A DNA stretch of 64,000 nt from Nonomuraea montanisoli (GTDB lineage: Bacteria; Actinomycetota; Actinomycetes; Streptosporangiales; Streptosporangiaceae): positions 496,001 to 560,000 of the forward strand of contig NZ_JABWGN010000004.1 of NCBI RefSeq assembly GCF_013363975.1. Direction: 5' to 3'. A program made the translations under genes and the position numbers. Under the pieces are notes generated by a model, which made no database searches, was not told the origin of the DNA, and saw only the letters and a list, made by a program, of their open reading frames with translations. Below, piece by piece: positions 32,154 through 42,012 of the stretch (positions are counted from its first letter, which is position 1; each line of letters starts with the position of its first letter).

Positions 32154-32513
32154 TCAGACGTTGAAGCCTAGCATACGGAGCTGCTCACGGCCCTCGTCGG
32201 TGATCTTGTCGGGCCCCCACGGCGGGAGCCAGACCCAGTTGATCTTCACATCGGAGACCATACCATCGAGCGCGGAGTGCGCCTGATCCTCGATCACGTC
32301 CGTGAGCGGGCAGGCGGCGCTGGTGAGCGTCATGTCGATGGTGGCCACGGGCCGGCCGCCCTCGGCGGGGTCGAGGTTGAGGCCGTAGATCAGGCCGAGG
32401 TCGACGACGTTGATGCCCAGCTCGGGGTCCACGACGTCCTTGAGCGCCTCCATGACCTCCTCGACGGTGGTCTCGCCGTCGAACGAGGTGGGCGTCTCCA
32501 CCGGCTTGCTCAT
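32154..32513 (-). CDS. sufT: Fe-S assembly factor of the MIP18/DUF59 (SufT) family
   Basis: This 119-residue protein contains KDVVDPELGINVVDLGLIY and TLTSAACPLTDVIEDQ, whose cysteine is the conserved residue of the family. SufT proteins help deliver or mature Fe-S clusters. It is the last gene of the suf operon and overlaps the sufU stop by four bases (ATGA). The short N-terminus before the domain is acidic and likely flexible. Confidence 0.92.
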   Translation of the reverse strand: MSKPVETPTSFDGETTVEEVMEALKDVVDPELGINVVDLGLIYGLNLDPAEGGRPVATIDMTLTSAACPLTDVIEDQAHSALDGMVSDVKINWVWLPPWGPDKITDEGREQLRMLGFNV

Positions 32514-32950
32514 CTGCTGGCACTCCTCACTACAGCGTCCTTGTAGGCCATCCAGGACAGCAGCGCGCACTTGACCCTGGCGGGGAACTTGGCGACCCCG
32601 GCGAACGCCACGGCGTCGCCGAGGACGTCCTCGTCGGCCTCCACCTGTCCCCTGCCCTGCATGAGCCGGGTGAACTCGTCGACGACCGACAGCGTCTCCT
32701 CCACCGTGGAGCCCGCGGTCAGCTCGTGCAGGACCGAGGCGGCGGCCTGGCTGATGGAGCAGCCCTGGCCGTCGTAGGAGACGTCCTCGATCCGGCCGGC
32801 GTCGCCGACCTTGACCCGGAGCGTGATCTCGTCGCCGCACGTCGGGTTCACGTGGTGGACCTCGGCGTCGTACGGCTCGCGCAGCCCCCGCCCCTGCGGG
32901 TGCTTGTAGTGCTCCAGGATCAGCTCCTGGTACATCGACTCGCCGATCAT
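32510..32950 (-). CDS. sufU: SufU sulfur-transfer protein
   Basis: A 146-residue zinc-dependent partner of SufS. Cysteine ligands appear in NPTCGDEITL, GQGCSISQAA and VKCALLSW, with the conserved Asp after the first Cys. It accepts persulfide sulfur from SufS. ATG 32950 was taken; an internal ATG at 32935 begins at the conserved MYQELILEHYK and is possible. It lies two bases after sufS and overlaps sufT. Confidence 0.94.
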   Translation of the reverse strand: MIGESMYQELILEHYKHPQGRGLREPYDAEVHHVNPTCGDEITLRVKVGDAGRIEDVSYDGQGCSISQAAASVLHELTAGSTVEETLSVVDEFTRLMQGRGQVEADEDVLGDAVAFAGVAKFPARVKCALLSWMAYKDAVVRSASR

Positions 32951-32952
32951 GG

Positions 32953-34236
32953 CTATGCGAACACCTTCTGAACGTGGTGGAGGCCGCGCACCAGGGCGTC
33001 GATCTCGCCCGTGGTGTTGTACAGGTAGAACGACGCCCGCGTGGTCGCCGGTATTCCGAACCTGAGGTGCAGCGGGCGCGCGCAGTGGTGACCGACCCGC
33101 ACGGCGATGCCGAAGCTGTCGTCGAGGATCTGCCCCACGTCGTGCGGGTGGATGCCCTCCAGCGTGAACGACAGGGTCGCGCCGCGCCGGTCGAGGGTCT
33201 CGGGCCCGATGAGCCGCAGCGTCGGCACCTCGCGCAGGGCCTCCAGCGCGTACGCCGTGAGCTCGCGCTCGTGCGCCTCGATCGCGTCCATGCCGATGCC
33301 CTGGAGGTAGTCGACGGCCGCGCCGAGACCGATGGCCTCGACGATCGGCGGCGTGCCCGCCTCGAACTTGTGCGGGATCGGCGCGTACGTCGAGTGGTCC
33401 ATCCAGACCGCCTCGATCATCTCGCCGCCGCCCAGGAACGGGGGCATGGCCTCCAGCAGCTCGCCCCGCCCCCACAGCACGCCGATGCCGGACGGGCCGA
33501 GCATCTTGTGGCCGGTGAAGGCGACGAAGTCGACGCCCAGCGCGGCGACGTCCACCGGGTGGTGGGGCACGGACTGGGAGGCGTCGAGCATCACCAGGGC
33601 GCCCACCTCGCGGGCGCGCCGCAGCACGTCGGCGACCGGGTTGACGGTGCCGAGCACGTTGGACTGGTGCGCGATCGAGACGATCTTCGTGCGTTCGGTG
33701 ACCAGCTCGTCCAGGTCGGACAGGTCGAGCCGGCCCTCGTCGGTGACGCCGAACCACTTCAGGCTCGCGCCGGTGCGCTGGACGAGCAGCTGCCACGGCA
33801 CGATGTTGGAGTGGTGCTCCATCTCGGAGATGACGATCTCGTCGCCGGGGCCGAGCGCGAAGCGCGGGTCGGTGCCCTCGCCCGAGGAGCCCCACAGGTG
33901 GGGGCCGAAGGCGTGGGCCACCAGGTTGAGCGCCTCGGAGGCGTTCTTGGTGAAGATCACCTCGTCGCGCGAGGGCGCGCCGACGAAGGCGGCCACCTTG
34001 TCGCGCGCGCTCTCGTACGCCTCGGTGGACTCGGCGCCGAGCGCGTGCATGGCGCGCCCGACGTTGCTGTAGTGCATCGCCAGGTGCTCGCGCACCGTCT
34101 CGACGACCGGCGTGGGCTTCTGCGAGGAGTTGCCCGAGTCGAGGTAGACGAGCGGGCGCCCGCCGGGCAGCTCGCGGGAGAGAACCGGGAAGTCCTTCCT
34201 GATCCTCTCCACGTCCAAGCTGGTGGGATAAGTCAT
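32953..34236 (-). CDS. sufS: Cysteine desulfurase SufS
   Basis: This 427-residue PLP enzyme removes sulfur from cysteine for Fe-S assembly. Key residues are the PLP lysine in FTGHKMLGPSG and the persulfide cysteine in RVGHHCARPLH. The N-terminal RKDFPVLSREL and DSGNSSQKP segments are typical of group II desulfurases. It overlaps sufC by ATGA and is followed by its partner sufU. Confidence 0.96.
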   Translation of the reverse strand: MTYPTSLDVERIRKDFPVLSRELPGGRPLVYLDSGNSSQKPTPVVETVREHLAMHYSNVGRAMHALGAESTEAYESARDKVAAFVGAPSRDEVIFTKNASEALNLVAHAFGPHLWGSSGEGTDPRFALGPGDEIVISEMEHHSNIVPWQLLVQRTGASLKWFGVTDEGRLDLSDLDELVTERTKIVSIAHQSNVLGTVNPVADVLRRAREVGALVMLDASQSVPHHPVDVAALGVDFVAFTGHKMLGPSGIGVLWGRGELLEAMPPFLGGGEMIEAVWMDHSTYAPIPHKFEAGTPPIVEAIGLGAAVDYLQGIGMDAIEAHERELTAYALEALREVPTLRLIGPETLDRRGATLSFTLEGIHPHDVGQILDDSFGIAVRVGHHCARPLHLRFGIPATTRASFYLYNTTGEIDALVRGLHHVQKVFA

Positions 34237-34979
34237 GCAGTCGCCTTCGTGTACTGCTCGTAGCCCTCGGACTCGAGCTTGTCGGCCAGCTCCGGGCCGC
34301 CCTCCTCGACGATCCGGCCGCCCGCGAAGACGTGGACGAAGTCCGGCTTCACGTAGCGCAGGATGCGGGTGTAGTGCGTGATGAGCAGCACGCCCGTGTC
34401 GCCGGAGGCGCGGAAGCGGTTGATGCCCTCCGACACCACGCGCAGCGCGTCGACGTCGAGGCCGGAGTCGGTCTCGTCGAGCACGGCGATCTTGGGCTTG
34501 AGCAGCTCGAGCTGGAGGATCTCGTGGCGCTTCTTCTCACCGCCGGAGAAGCCCTCGTTGAGGTTGCGCTGGGCGAAGGCGGCGTCGATGGACAGGGCGT
34601 CCATGCCGTTCTTGAGGTCCTTGGCGAACTCGCGCAGCTTGGGCGCCTCGCCGCGCACCGCGGTGACGGCCGAGCGCAGGAAGTTGGACACCGACACGCC
34701 GGGGACCTCGACGGGGTACTGCATGGCGAGGAACAGGCCGGCGCGGGCGCGCTCGTCGACCGACAGCTCCAGCAGGTCGACGCCGTCGAGCAGGACCTGG
34801 CCGCCGGTGATCGTGTACTTGGGGTGACCGGCGATCGCGTAGGCGAGCGTGGACTTGCCGGAGCCGTTGGGGCCCATGATGGCGTGGGTCTCGCCGGACC
34901 TCACGGTGAGGTTGACGCCGCGAAGGATCTCCTTGTCCTCGACGGCGACCTGGAGGTCACGGATCTCAAGGGTGGACAT
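34233..34979 (-). CDS. sufC: SufC ATPase of the SufBCD scaffold
   Basis: A 248-residue ABC ATPase without a membrane partner: Walker A GPNGSGKSTLAYAI, signature NEGFSGGEKKRHEILQ, and Walker B AVLDETDSGLDVDAL with the SufC-specific ETDSGLD. It powers rearrangement of the SufB/SufD scaffold. It is four bases downstream of the Rieske-type gene and overlaps sufS. Confidence 0.96.
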   Translation of the reverse strand: MSTLEIRDLQVAVEDKEILRGVNLTVRSGETHAIMGPNGSGKSTLAYAIAGHPKYTITGGQVLLDGVDLLELSVDERARAGLFLAMQYPVEVPGVSVSNFLRSAVTAVRGEAPKLREFAKDLKNGMDALSIDAAFAQRNLNEGFSGGEKKRHEILQLELLKPKIAVLDETDSGLDVDALRVVSEGINRFRASGDTGVLLITHYTRILRYVKPDFVHVFAGGRIVEEGGPELADKLESEGYEQYTKATA

Positions 34980-34983
34980 GTGC

Positions 34984-35301
34984 TTATGACTCCTTCGAGA
35001 GCGAGACGAGCACGTCATCGCCGTCGATCTTGACTGTGTAGGTGTTCACGGGCCTGGTCGCGGGCGGGCCGGTGGGCTTGCCGCTGCGGATGTCGAAGCA
35101 CGAGCCGTGCAGCCAGCACTCCAGGGTGTCGTCGTAGACCTCTCCCTCGCTGAGCTTGACCTCGGCGTGGGAGCAGATGTCGTGCAGCGCGAAGACCTCG
35201 CCGCCCTTGCGGACGAGCGCGACGGGGATCTCCTCGACCTCCACGCCGAGCACCCCGCCGTCGGGGATGTCGGACACGCTGCACACCTTCTCGTAGCTCA
35301 T
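34984..35301 (-). CDS. Rieske [2Fe-2S] ferredoxin in the suf operon
   Basis: This 105-residue protein has the Rieske ligands CSHAEV and CWLHGSCFD (C-x-H ... C-x2-H) and no membrane anchor, so it is a soluble NirD/BphF-type ferredoxin. Insertion between sufD and sufC is usual in actinobacterial suf operons. It could supply electrons during cluster assembly, but that is not proven. ATG 35301 fits the domain start. Confidence 0.93.
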   Translation of the reverse strand: MSYEKVCSVSDIPDGGVLGVEVEEIPVALVRKGGEVFALHDICSHAEVKLSEGEVYDDTLECWLHGSCFDIRSGKPTGPPATRPVNTYTVKIDGDDVLVSLSKES

Positions 35302-35385
35302 GAGTCGTTCACCACTCCTCACTCGCTACGCGGGCCGCTCCTTCGTCGCGGACCACTCCGCTCGCTGCGTCGGGTTCTCTCCTAC

Positions 35386-36510
35386 TCATCGCGCGAGCTC
35401 CGCCTCGACCGCGCTCATGACGCGCTCGCGGATCTCCTCGATCTCGATGCGCTCGATGAGCTGGCCGAGGAAGCCGCGGATGACCAGGCGACGCGCCTCG
35501 TCGAAGGGGATGCCGCGCGCCTGGAGGTAGAAGATGTGCTCGTCGTCGAGGCGGCCCGACGTCGAGGCGTGACCCGCGCCGGCGACCTCGCCGGTGAGGA
35601 TCTCCAGGTTGGGCACCGAGTCGGCGCGGGCGCCGTCGGTGAGGATGAGGTTGCGGTTGAGCTCGTAGGTGTCGGTGCCCTCGGCCTCGACCCGGATGAT
35701 CACGTCGCCGATCCAGACGGCGTGGGCGTCCTCGCCCTGGAGGGCGCCGCGGTAGTCGACGTTGCTCTTGCAGTGGGGCTGCGAGTGGTCGACCAGCAGG
35801 CGGTGCTCCAGGTGCTGGCCCGCGTCCACGAAGTAGACGCCGGCCAGGTCGGCGTCGCCGCCGGGGCCGGTGTAGGACACGCTGGGCGAGAGCCGGACGA
35901 GGTCGCCGCCGAGGGTCACCACGAAGCTGCGGAAGGTGGCGTCCTTGGCGAGCTGGGCGTGGTGGTGGGAGACGTGGACGGCGTCGTCCTCCCAGTCCTG
36001 GAGGCTGACGACCTTGAGGGAGGCACCGTCGCCGACGACGAACTCGATGTTGTCGGCGTAGACCGCGCTGCCCTGGTGCTCGATGACGACCACGGCCTCG
36101 GCCAGCGGCTCGACGACGACCACGATGTGGCCGTAGGAGGCGCCGTCGGCGCCTCCGCCGCGCAGCTCGACCGTGATGTGGCCGTCCGGCGTCGCCTCCT
36201 TGGGCACCGTGATGACCAGCGCCTTCTCGAAGGCGTTGTAGGCCTGGGCGCTGACCCGGTCGGCCGGCACGTACGCGCGGCCGATGCGCGGGTCCTCGCG
36301 CCCGACCCACTCGGCGCTCACGCCGGACGGGGTGAACGCCTGGACGACGAGCTGGCCGGTGGCCTCGGCCTTGCCGCTGTGCAGGCCCTTGAGGCGCGAC
36401 AGCGGGGTGAAGCGCCACGCCTCCTCGCGCCCGGTCGGCACGTCGAAGTCGGCCAGGTCGTACGACGCCTTCTCGTGCAGGGTCGACAGGGGCTTCTCGT
36501 TCAGGCCCAT
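35386..36510 (-). CDS. sufD: SufD scaffold protein
   Basis: This 374-residue protein has the SufB/SufD beta-helix core and C-terminal QARGIPFDEARRLVIRGFLG. It forms the SufBC2D complex, in which SufD aids iron acquisition. It begins one base into the sufB stop (TGATG), ensuring coupled translation. An 84-base gap separates it from the Rieske gene and shows nothing clear. Confidence 0.95.
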   Translation of the reverse strand: MGLNEKPLSTLHEKASYDLADFDVPTGREEAWRFTPLSRLKGLHSGKAEATGQLVVQAFTPSGVSAEWVGREDPRIGRAYVPADRVSAQAYNAFEKALVITVPKEATPDGHITVELRGGGADGASYGHIVVVVEPLAEAVVVIEHQGSAVYADNIEFVVGDGASLKVVSLQDWEDDAVHVSHHHAQLAKDATFRSFVVTLGGDLVRLSPSVSYTGPGGDADLAGVYFVDAGQHLEHRLLVDHSQPHCKSNVDYRGALQGEDAHAVWIGDVIIRVEAEGTDTYELNRNLILTDGARADSVPNLEILTGEVAGAGHASTSGRLDDEHIFYLQARGIPFDEARRLVIRGFLGQLIERIEIEEIRERVMSAVEAELAR

Positions 36511-37922
36511 CAGCCGACGGCTCCTTCCATCTGCAGCTCGATCAGCCGGTTGAGCTCGAGCGCGTACTCCATGGGCAGCTCACGCGCGATCGGCTCGACG
36601 AAGCCGCGCACGATCATCGCCATCGCCTCGTCCTCGTCCATGCCGCGGCTCATGAGGTAGAACAGCTGGTCCTCGCTGACCTTGGAGACCGTGGCCTCGT
36701 GCCCCATGGAGACGTCGTCCTCGCGGACGTCGACGTAGGGGTAGGTGTCGGAGCGGCTGATCTGGTCGACGAGCAGCGCGTCGCACTTGACGGTGCTGGC
36801 GCTGCCGTGGGCGCCCTCCTCGATCTGCACGAGACCGCGGTAGGAGGTGCGGCCGCCGCCGCGGGCCACCGACTTGGAGATGACGCTGGAGCTGGTGTGG
36901 GGCGCCAGGTGCACCATCTTGGAGCCGGCGTCCTGGTGCTGGCCCTCGCCGGCGAAGGCGACGCTCAGGGTCTCGCCCTTGGCGTGCTCGCCCATGAGGT
37001 AGACGGCCGGGTACTTCATCGTGACCTTGGAGCCGATGTTGCCGTCGATCCACTCCATGGTGGCGCCCTCGTAGGCGACGGCGCGCTTGGTCACCAGGTT
37101 GTAGACGTTGTTCGACCAGTTCTGGATGGTCGTGTAACGGCAGCGGGCGTTCTTCTTCACGACGATCTCGACGACCGCGGAGTGCAGCGAGTCGGAGGAG
37201 TAGATCGGCGCGGTGCAGCCCTCGACGTAGTGGACGTAGGAGTTCTCGTCCACGATGATCAGGGTCCGCTCGAACTGGCCCATGTTCTCGGTGTTGATCC
37301 GGAAGTACGCCTGGAGCGGGATCTCGACCTCGACGTTCGGCGGCACGTAGATGAACGAGCCACCGGACCACACGGAGGTGTTGAGGGCGGCGAACTTGTT
37401 GTCGCCGACCGGGATGACCGAGCCGAAGTACTCCTTGAAGAGCTCCTCGTGCTCACGCAGGCCGGTGTCGGTGTCGACGAAGATGACACCCTTCTCCTCA
37501 AGGTCCTCACGGATCTTGTGGTAGACGACCTCCGACTCGTACTGGGCGGCGACGCCGGCGATGAGCCGCTGCTTCTCGGCCTCGGGGATGCCCAGCTTGT
37601 CGTAGGTGTTCTTGATGTCGGCGGGCAGTTCGTCCCAGGAGGCGGCCTGCTTCTCCGTCGAGCGGACGAAGTACTTGATGTTGTCGAAGTCGATGTCGCT
37701 GAGGTCGGAGCCCCAGGTCGGCAGCGGCTTCTTGTCGAACAGGCGGAGGCCCTTCAGGCGAAGGTCGAGCATCCACTCCGGCTCGTTCTTGAGCGCGGAG
37801 ATGTTGCGCACGACGTCCTCGGACAGGCCACGCTTGGCCGCCGCCCCGGCGGCATCCGGGTCGGCCCAGCCGAACTTGTAATTCCCGAGGCCTTCCAGCT
37901 CCGGGCGGTCGGTGACAGTCAC
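36510..37922 (-). CDS. sufB: SufB scaffold protein
   Basis: This 470-residue core scaffold for Fe-S cluster building has [20 protein letters not shown] and ends [20 protein letters not shown]. It is about the usual length and carries no intein, unlike the mycobacterial homologue Rv1461. GTG 37922 overlaps the sufR stop (GTGA), showing that regulator and scaffold are cotranslated. Confidence 0.96.
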   Translation of the reverse strand: MTVTDRPELEGLGNYKFGWADPDAAGAAAKRGLSEDVVRNISALKNEPEWMLDLRLKGLRLFDKKPLPTWGSDLSDIDFDNIKYFVRSTEKQAASWDELPADIKNTYDKLGIPEAEKQRLIAGVAAQYESEVVYHKIREDLEEKGVIFVDTDTGLREHEELFKEYFGSVIPVGDNKFAALNTSVWSGGSFIYVPPNVEVEIPLQAYFRINTENMGQFERTLIIVDENSYVHYVEGCTAPIYSSDSLHSAVVEIVVKKNARCRYTTIQNWSNNVYNLVTKRAVAYEGATMEWIDGNIGSKVTMKYPAVYLMGEHAKGETLSVAFAGEGQHQDAGSKMVHLAPHTSSSVISKSVARGGGRTSYRGLVQIEEGAHGSASTVKCDALLVDQISRSDTYPYVDVREDDVSMGHEATVSKVSEDQLFYLMSRGMDEDEAMAMIVRGFVEPIARELPMEYALELNRLIELQMEGAVG

Positions 37923-38629
37923 CTTCCGGACTCCTTGCTCTTGTCTCTATGTGCGGGATCACCCAGCGATTGCGGGCTGACGTGTGTGGTGCAGACCCCG
38001 TCGCCGTGGGCGATCGTGGCCAGGCGCTGCACGGGGGTGCCGAGAAGCCGGGCGAACGCCTCGGTCTCGGCCTCGCAGAGCTGCGGGAACTCCGCCGCCA
38101 CGTGCGCCACCGGACAGTGGTGCTGGCAGAGCTGGTCTCCGCCGGACTTGGCCTTGCTGGCCGACGCGGCGTAGCCCTCGGCCGAGAGCGCCTGCGCCAG
38201 CACCTCGACCCGCTGCTCGGCGGGCACCGCGCGCATGACCGGCTCCAGCCGCCGCAGCAGGCCGGAGACCTGCGTGCGGGCGAAGTCGGTCACCGCCTCG
38301 TCCCCCATGCGCTCGGCCAGGAAGCGCAGCGCGCTCCCGGCCAGGTCGTCATAGGCGTGCTCGAAGGCACTGCGCCCCGCGTCGGTGATGGCGAACAGCT
38401 TGGCCGGTCGCCCGCGCCCGCGCTGGCCGCGTGGTCGTACCGTGCGAGGCTCTATCATCCCGTCGGACAGCAACGCGTCGAGGTGACGGCGGACGGCGGC
38501 CGGGGTCAGCCCGAGCCGCTCGCCCAGCGCGGCGGCCGCGACGGGACCGTGCTCCAGGATGAGCCGGGCCACGCGCGCGCGGGTGCTGCGCTCGCTGCCA
38601 GGCTCGATCGTGGTGGGCACGTTTTTCAC
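37919..38629 (-). CDS. sufR: SufR Fe-S sensing repressor of the suf operon
   Basis: This 236-residue protein has an N-terminal winged helix ([20 protein letters not shown] with [14 protein letters not shown]) and a C-terminal cysteine cluster [18 protein letters not shown], then VCTTH, fitting an Fe-S ligand set. It is first in the operon and likely represses it when clusters are plentiful. The longest frame begins at TTG 38665; GTG 38629 (then KNV) is preferred, with GTG 38620 also possible. The chosen start overlaps its operator. Confidence 0.9.
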   Translation of the reverse strand: MKNVPTTIEPGSERSTRARVARLILEHGPVAAAALGERLGLTPAAVRRHLDALLSDGMIEPRTVRPRGQRGRGRPAKLFAITDAGRSAFEHAYDDLAGSALRFLAERMGDEAVTDFARTQVSGLLRRLEPVMRAVPAEQRVEVLAQALSAEGYAASASKAKSGGDQLCQHHCPVAHVAAEFPQLCEAETEAFARLLGTPVQRLATIAHGDGVCTTHVSPQSLGDPAHRDKSKESGR

Positions 38630-38640
38630 AACATCAGTGT
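38626..38640. promoter_or_regulatory. SufR operator ACACT-N5-TGTGA
   Basis: On the minus strand the sequence is ACACT-GATGT-TGTGA, an exact match to the palindrome I recall as the mycobacterial SufR site. It overlaps the likely sufR start codon, so binding would block the operon at its first gene. Confidence 0.72.
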
Positions 38641-38715
38641 GCCGTAATTCCTTCCCGCCCCACAAACGGATCCGGGGAAAGGGTCAATGCAATTTCTCAC
38701 GCAGGTAAGCCTTAC

Positions 38716-40014
38716 CTAATCCCCTGCTCGGCGGCTTGCAGCCCGGTCGGGACGTCCCCGCACGACCGCGAAGACGACGGTCGCGAGCGCCAGCAGCGCC
38801 AGCATGACGGCGGCCATCGGCGTCGCCGAGCCCGAGCCCACGAGGCCCACGAGCGGGGCGGCGAGGGCGCCCAGCGCGAACTGGAGCACCCCGAGCAGGG
38901 CGGAGGCGCTGCCCGCGACCTGCGGCGGCTGCCCGGCCAGGGCGAGCGCGCCGGTGCCCGGCAGCACCAGGCCCTGGCCGCACATGATGACGAACAGCCC
39001 CGCCACGATCCCGGCCAGGCCCAGCCCGGCGACCGCGGCCGTCAGCAGCAGCGCGGCGCCCGCGACCGCGACGGCGAGGCCCGTGAAGACCAGCCGCGCG
39101 GGCGCGACCCGGCCCGCGAGCCGCCCGCCGACCTGCGCCATGACGGTCAGGCCGAGCGCGTTGAGCCCGAAGATCAGGGAGTACTGCTGGGGCGTGGCGT
39201 GGTAGACCTCCTGGATCACGAAGGGCGAGCCGGAGATGTAGGAGAACATCGCGGCGAAGCCCAGGCCGGCGGTCAGGGCCGAGCCCATGAACGGGCGGTC
39301 GCGCAGCAGCCGGCCGAAGGTGCGCAGGGTGTGCCCGAGCCCGCCGCCCTCCCGCTTGTCCGCCGGCAGGGTCTCGCGGACGCCGCCGACCACGGCCAGC
39401 AGCAGCACCAGGCCGGTCAGGCTGAGCGCGACGAACACGCCGCGCCACGAGGTGAACGACAGGAGCTGGGCGCCGGCCACCGGGGCGAGGATCGGCGCGA
39501 GGCCGCTGACGAGCATGAGCGTGGCGAAGATGCGCGCGATGGCGGGGCCGTCGTACAGGTCGCGCACCACGGCGCGCACGATCACCAGGGCGGCGCCGCC
39601 GAGGACGCCCTGCAGCAGCCGCAGCGCGATCAGCACGGGCACGTTGGGCGCGAACGCGCACAGCAGCGAGGCCACGGCGAACCCGGCGACGCCGACGAGC
39701 AGCGGCCCCCTGCGCCCGCGCACGTCGCTCACCGGCCCGGCGATGACCTGGCCCGCGGAGACGCCGATGAGGCAGGCCGTCAGCGTGAGCTGCACCTGGG
39801 CGGGCGTGCTCAGCAGCTCCCCGGTGATGGCGGGCAGGGCCGGCAGGTACATGTCGATGGACAGCGGGCCGATGGCCGACAGCGCGCCGAGCACGAACAG
39901 CAGCAGGGCGCCGGCCCGCCTGGAACGGGGGGCGCCCTCCTCGGCGCCCGCCGATCCTGACAGGCTGGATCCCGGCGGTGCTGATGCGGACGGTGACGCC
40001 GGCGCCACGGACAT
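38716..40014 (-). CDS. Bcr/CflA-type MFS multidrug efflux protein
   Basis: This 432-residue transporter has twelve predicted helices. IGPLSIDMYLPALPAI in helix 1 and GPVSDVRGRRGPLLVG (motif A) mark the Bcr/CflA subfamily of drug-proton antiporters. The N-terminus before helix 1 is a 40-residue Ser/Ala/Gly-rich stretch. ATG 40014 has GAGGGAGAGGGG upstream. Its cargo is unknown and it has no dedicated regulator nearby. Confidence 0.9.
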   Translation of the reverse strand: MSVAPASPSASAPPGSSLSGSAGAEEGAPRSRRAGALLLFVLGALSAIGPLSIDMYLPALPAITGELLSTPAQVQLTLTACLIGVSAGQVIAGPVSDVRGRRGPLLVGVAGFAVASLLCAFAPNVPVLIALRLLQGVLGGAALVIVRAVVRDLYDGPAIARIFATLMLVSGLAPILAPVAGAQLLSFTSWRGVFVALSLTGLVLLLAVVGGVRETLPADKREGGGLGHTLRTFGRLLRDRPFMGSALTAGLGFAAMFSYISGSPFVIQEVYHATPQQYSLIFGLNALGLTVMAQVGGRLAGRVAPARLVFTGLAVAVAGAALLLTAAVAGLGLAGIVAGLFVIMCGQGLVLPGTGALALAGQPPQVAGSASALLGVLQFALGALAAPLVGLVGSGSATPMAAVMLALLALATVVFAVVRGRPDRAASRRAGD

Positions 40015-40107
40015 GCGCGTACCCCTCTCCCTCGCAGGCGTGCGGCCCACGAGGGCCGAGGGAGAGGAACAGCGGTAAAGTCCTCCTAATTCCCGGTCAT
40101 CTGATTT

Positions 40108-40884
40108 TTACTGATTTTCGCGGAGCTGGATGACCGAGACGGCCGCCCCCTGCGGGTCCTGGAACATCCCGAACCGTCCCGGCGGCGAGTCCATGGAGTC
40201 GACGAAGATCTCCGCGCCGCGGCGCCGCGCGGCCCCGATGGCCGCGTCGAGGTCGGCGACCGCGAAGTAGACCATCCAGTGCGAGGGCGTCTCCGGCGGG
40301 TACATCGGCCCCATCTCGATCATCCCGGCGACGCTTCTGCCGCCCGCGTGCCACTCGGTGTAGGTGACGCCGTCCATCTGCTGCGGGCGGGGCTCCCAGC
40401 CGAACACCGCGCGGTAGAACCGCTCGGCGGCCTCGGGGTCGCGGGTGACGAGCTCGTTCCAGCAGAACCCGCCCGGCTCGTTGACCAGGTCGGCGCCGTG
40501 GTGCCGGCCCGCCTGCCAGATCGAGGCGTACGCGCCGTCCGGCCCCTGGAAGACCGCCATCCGGCCCTCCTCCATGACCTGCATCGGCCCGGCGACCACG
40601 GTGCCGCCGGAGTTCTTGATCCGGTCGGCGGTCGCGTCGGCGTCCTCGACGGCGACGTAGCTGTTCCAGTGGGACGGCATGGCCTCGTCGTGCAGGGGGC
40701 CCACGCCGGCGACCCGCTTGTCGCCGTGGAAGAACTGGCCGTAGCCCCCGGCCGCGGGATCGTCGCTCATCTCGGCCCGCCAGCCGAGGACCTCGCCGTA
40801 GAAGCGCACCGACGCCTCCACGTCCGAGCTCGACAGATCCACCCAGCACGGGACACCCGGCTCGTAGCCGCTGCGCTCTGACAT
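40108..40884 (-). CDS. VOC (glyoxalase/bleomycin-resistance) family protein, two domains
   Basis: This 258-residue protein consists of two tandem VOC modules (about 8-125 and 135-258). Markers are PCWVDLSSSDVEASVRFYGE and NELVTRDPEAAERFYRAVFG, each followed by MPSHWNSYVAV or TPSHWMVYFAV. Such proteins are similar to hydroxylase-like or antibiotic-binding VOC members in Streptomyces; activity is unknown. ATG 40884 has AAGGAGGG six bases before it. Confidence 0.88.
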   Translation of the reverse strand: MSERSGYEPGVPCWVDLSSSDVEASVRFYGEVLGWRAEMSDDPAAGGYGQFFHGDKRVAGVGPLHDEAMPSHWNSYVAVEDADATADRIKNSGGTVVAGPMQVMEEGRMAVFQGPDGAYASIWQAGRHHGADLVNEPGGFCWNELVTRDPEAAERFYRAVFGWEPRPQQMDGVTYTEWHAGGRSVAGMIEMGPMYPPETPSHWMVYFAVADLDAAIGAARRRGAEIFVDSMDSPPGRFGMFQDPQGAAVSVIQLRENQ

Positions 40885-41097
40885 GGGAACCCTCCTTGCC
40901 GTCCTCGCCGGCCGCCGCCCCCTCGCGGCTGCCGCCCGACTCGCCCCCGCCATCAGGCTTTCACCCGGCCGGGGCCCCCGCCGGGAAACGCGCGGTAAAC
41001 AGGTGGCCATATCCGGCCAGTGCCGCGTGAGCGGCCGGGACGCGGTCGCGCGCGGCCCGGGCTGCGCACGGGACCGCTCCGCGCACTCCTTAGACTC

Positions 41098-42012
41098 ATG
41101 GCCATGGACTCCCCAGCCGTCGAGATCATCGGCCTGGTCAAGCGCTACGGCTGCACCACAGCGGTCGACGGCCTGTCGATGCGCGCCGCCCGTGGCGCGG
41201 TGACGGCCGTGCTCGGGCCCAACGGCGCGGGCAAGACCTCCACGGTCGAGATCTGCGAGGGCTTCCGCGAGGCCGACGAGGGCACCGTGCGGGTGCTGGG
41301 CCTCCCGCCCGCCGCCCCGGCGCTGCGGCCCCGCGTGGGGGTCATGCTCCAGTCGGGCGGCGTGCCGCCCGCGACGCGCTGCGGCGAGTGGCTGCGCCTG
41401 GTCTCCCGCTTCTACGCCCGTCCGCTCGACGTCGACGCCCTCCTCGTACGGCTGGGCCTGGCCGCCCACGCGCGCACCCCGTACCGCCGCCTGTCGGGCG
41501 GCCAGCAGCAGCGGCTGTCGCTGGCCGCGGCGGTCGTCGGCCGGCCGGAGCTGGTCTTCCTCGACGAGCCGACGGCCGGGCTCGACCCGCAGGCCCGCCA
41601 CGCCTGCTGGGACCTCGTGACCGACCTGCGGGCCGCGGGCGTGGCGGTGCTGCTGACCACGCACCACATGGACGAGGCCGAGCGGCTGGCCGACCACGTG
41701 GTGATCATCGACGGCGGGCGGGTGGTGTCCGAGGGCAGCCCGGCGGCGCTGACCGGGGCCGAGCGGCAGCTCCGCTTCCGCGCCCGGCCCGGCCTGGCGC
41801 TGGAGGAGCTGCTCAACGCGCTGCCGTCGGGCAGCGCGGCCAAGGAGTCGCCGGCCGGCCACTACATCGTCGAGGGCCTGGTGGGCCCGGAGCTGCTGGC
41901 CACCGTGACCGCCTGGTGCGCGGCCGAGGGCGTCACGGCCGACGACCTGCGCATCGAGCGCCGCACGCTGGAGGACGTCTTCCTCGAACTGACCGGCAGG
42001 GAGCTGCGATGA
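41098..42012 (+). CDS. ABC transporter ATPase of a drug-type exporter
   Basis: A 304-residue ATPase (302 from the second ATG at 41104) with VLGPNGAGKTSTVEICEGF, LSGGQQQRLSLAAAVV and LVFLDEPTAGLDPQARH. It resembles the daunorubicin-type exporters and mycobacterial Rv1458c, which sits in the same suf-heme-pentose phosphate neighbourhood. There is no ribosome site; TAGACT at 41091-41096 is placed as a -10 for a leaderless message from 41104. It overlaps the permease gene by ATGA. Confidence 0.9.
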   Translation: MAMDSPAVEIIGLVKRYGCTTAVDGLSMRAARGAVTAVLGPNGAGKTSTVEICEGFREADEGTVRVLGLPPAAPALRPRVGVMLQSGGVPPATRCGEWLRLVSRFYARPLDVDALLVRLGLAAHARTPYRRLSGGQQQRLSLAAAVVGRPELVFLDEPTAGLDPQARHACWDLVTDLRAAGVAVLLTTHHMDEAERLADHVVIIDGGRVVSEGSPAALTGAERQLRFRARPGLALEELLNALPSGSAAKESPAGHYIVEGLVGPELLATVTAWCAAEGVTADDLRIERRTLEDVFLELTGRELR

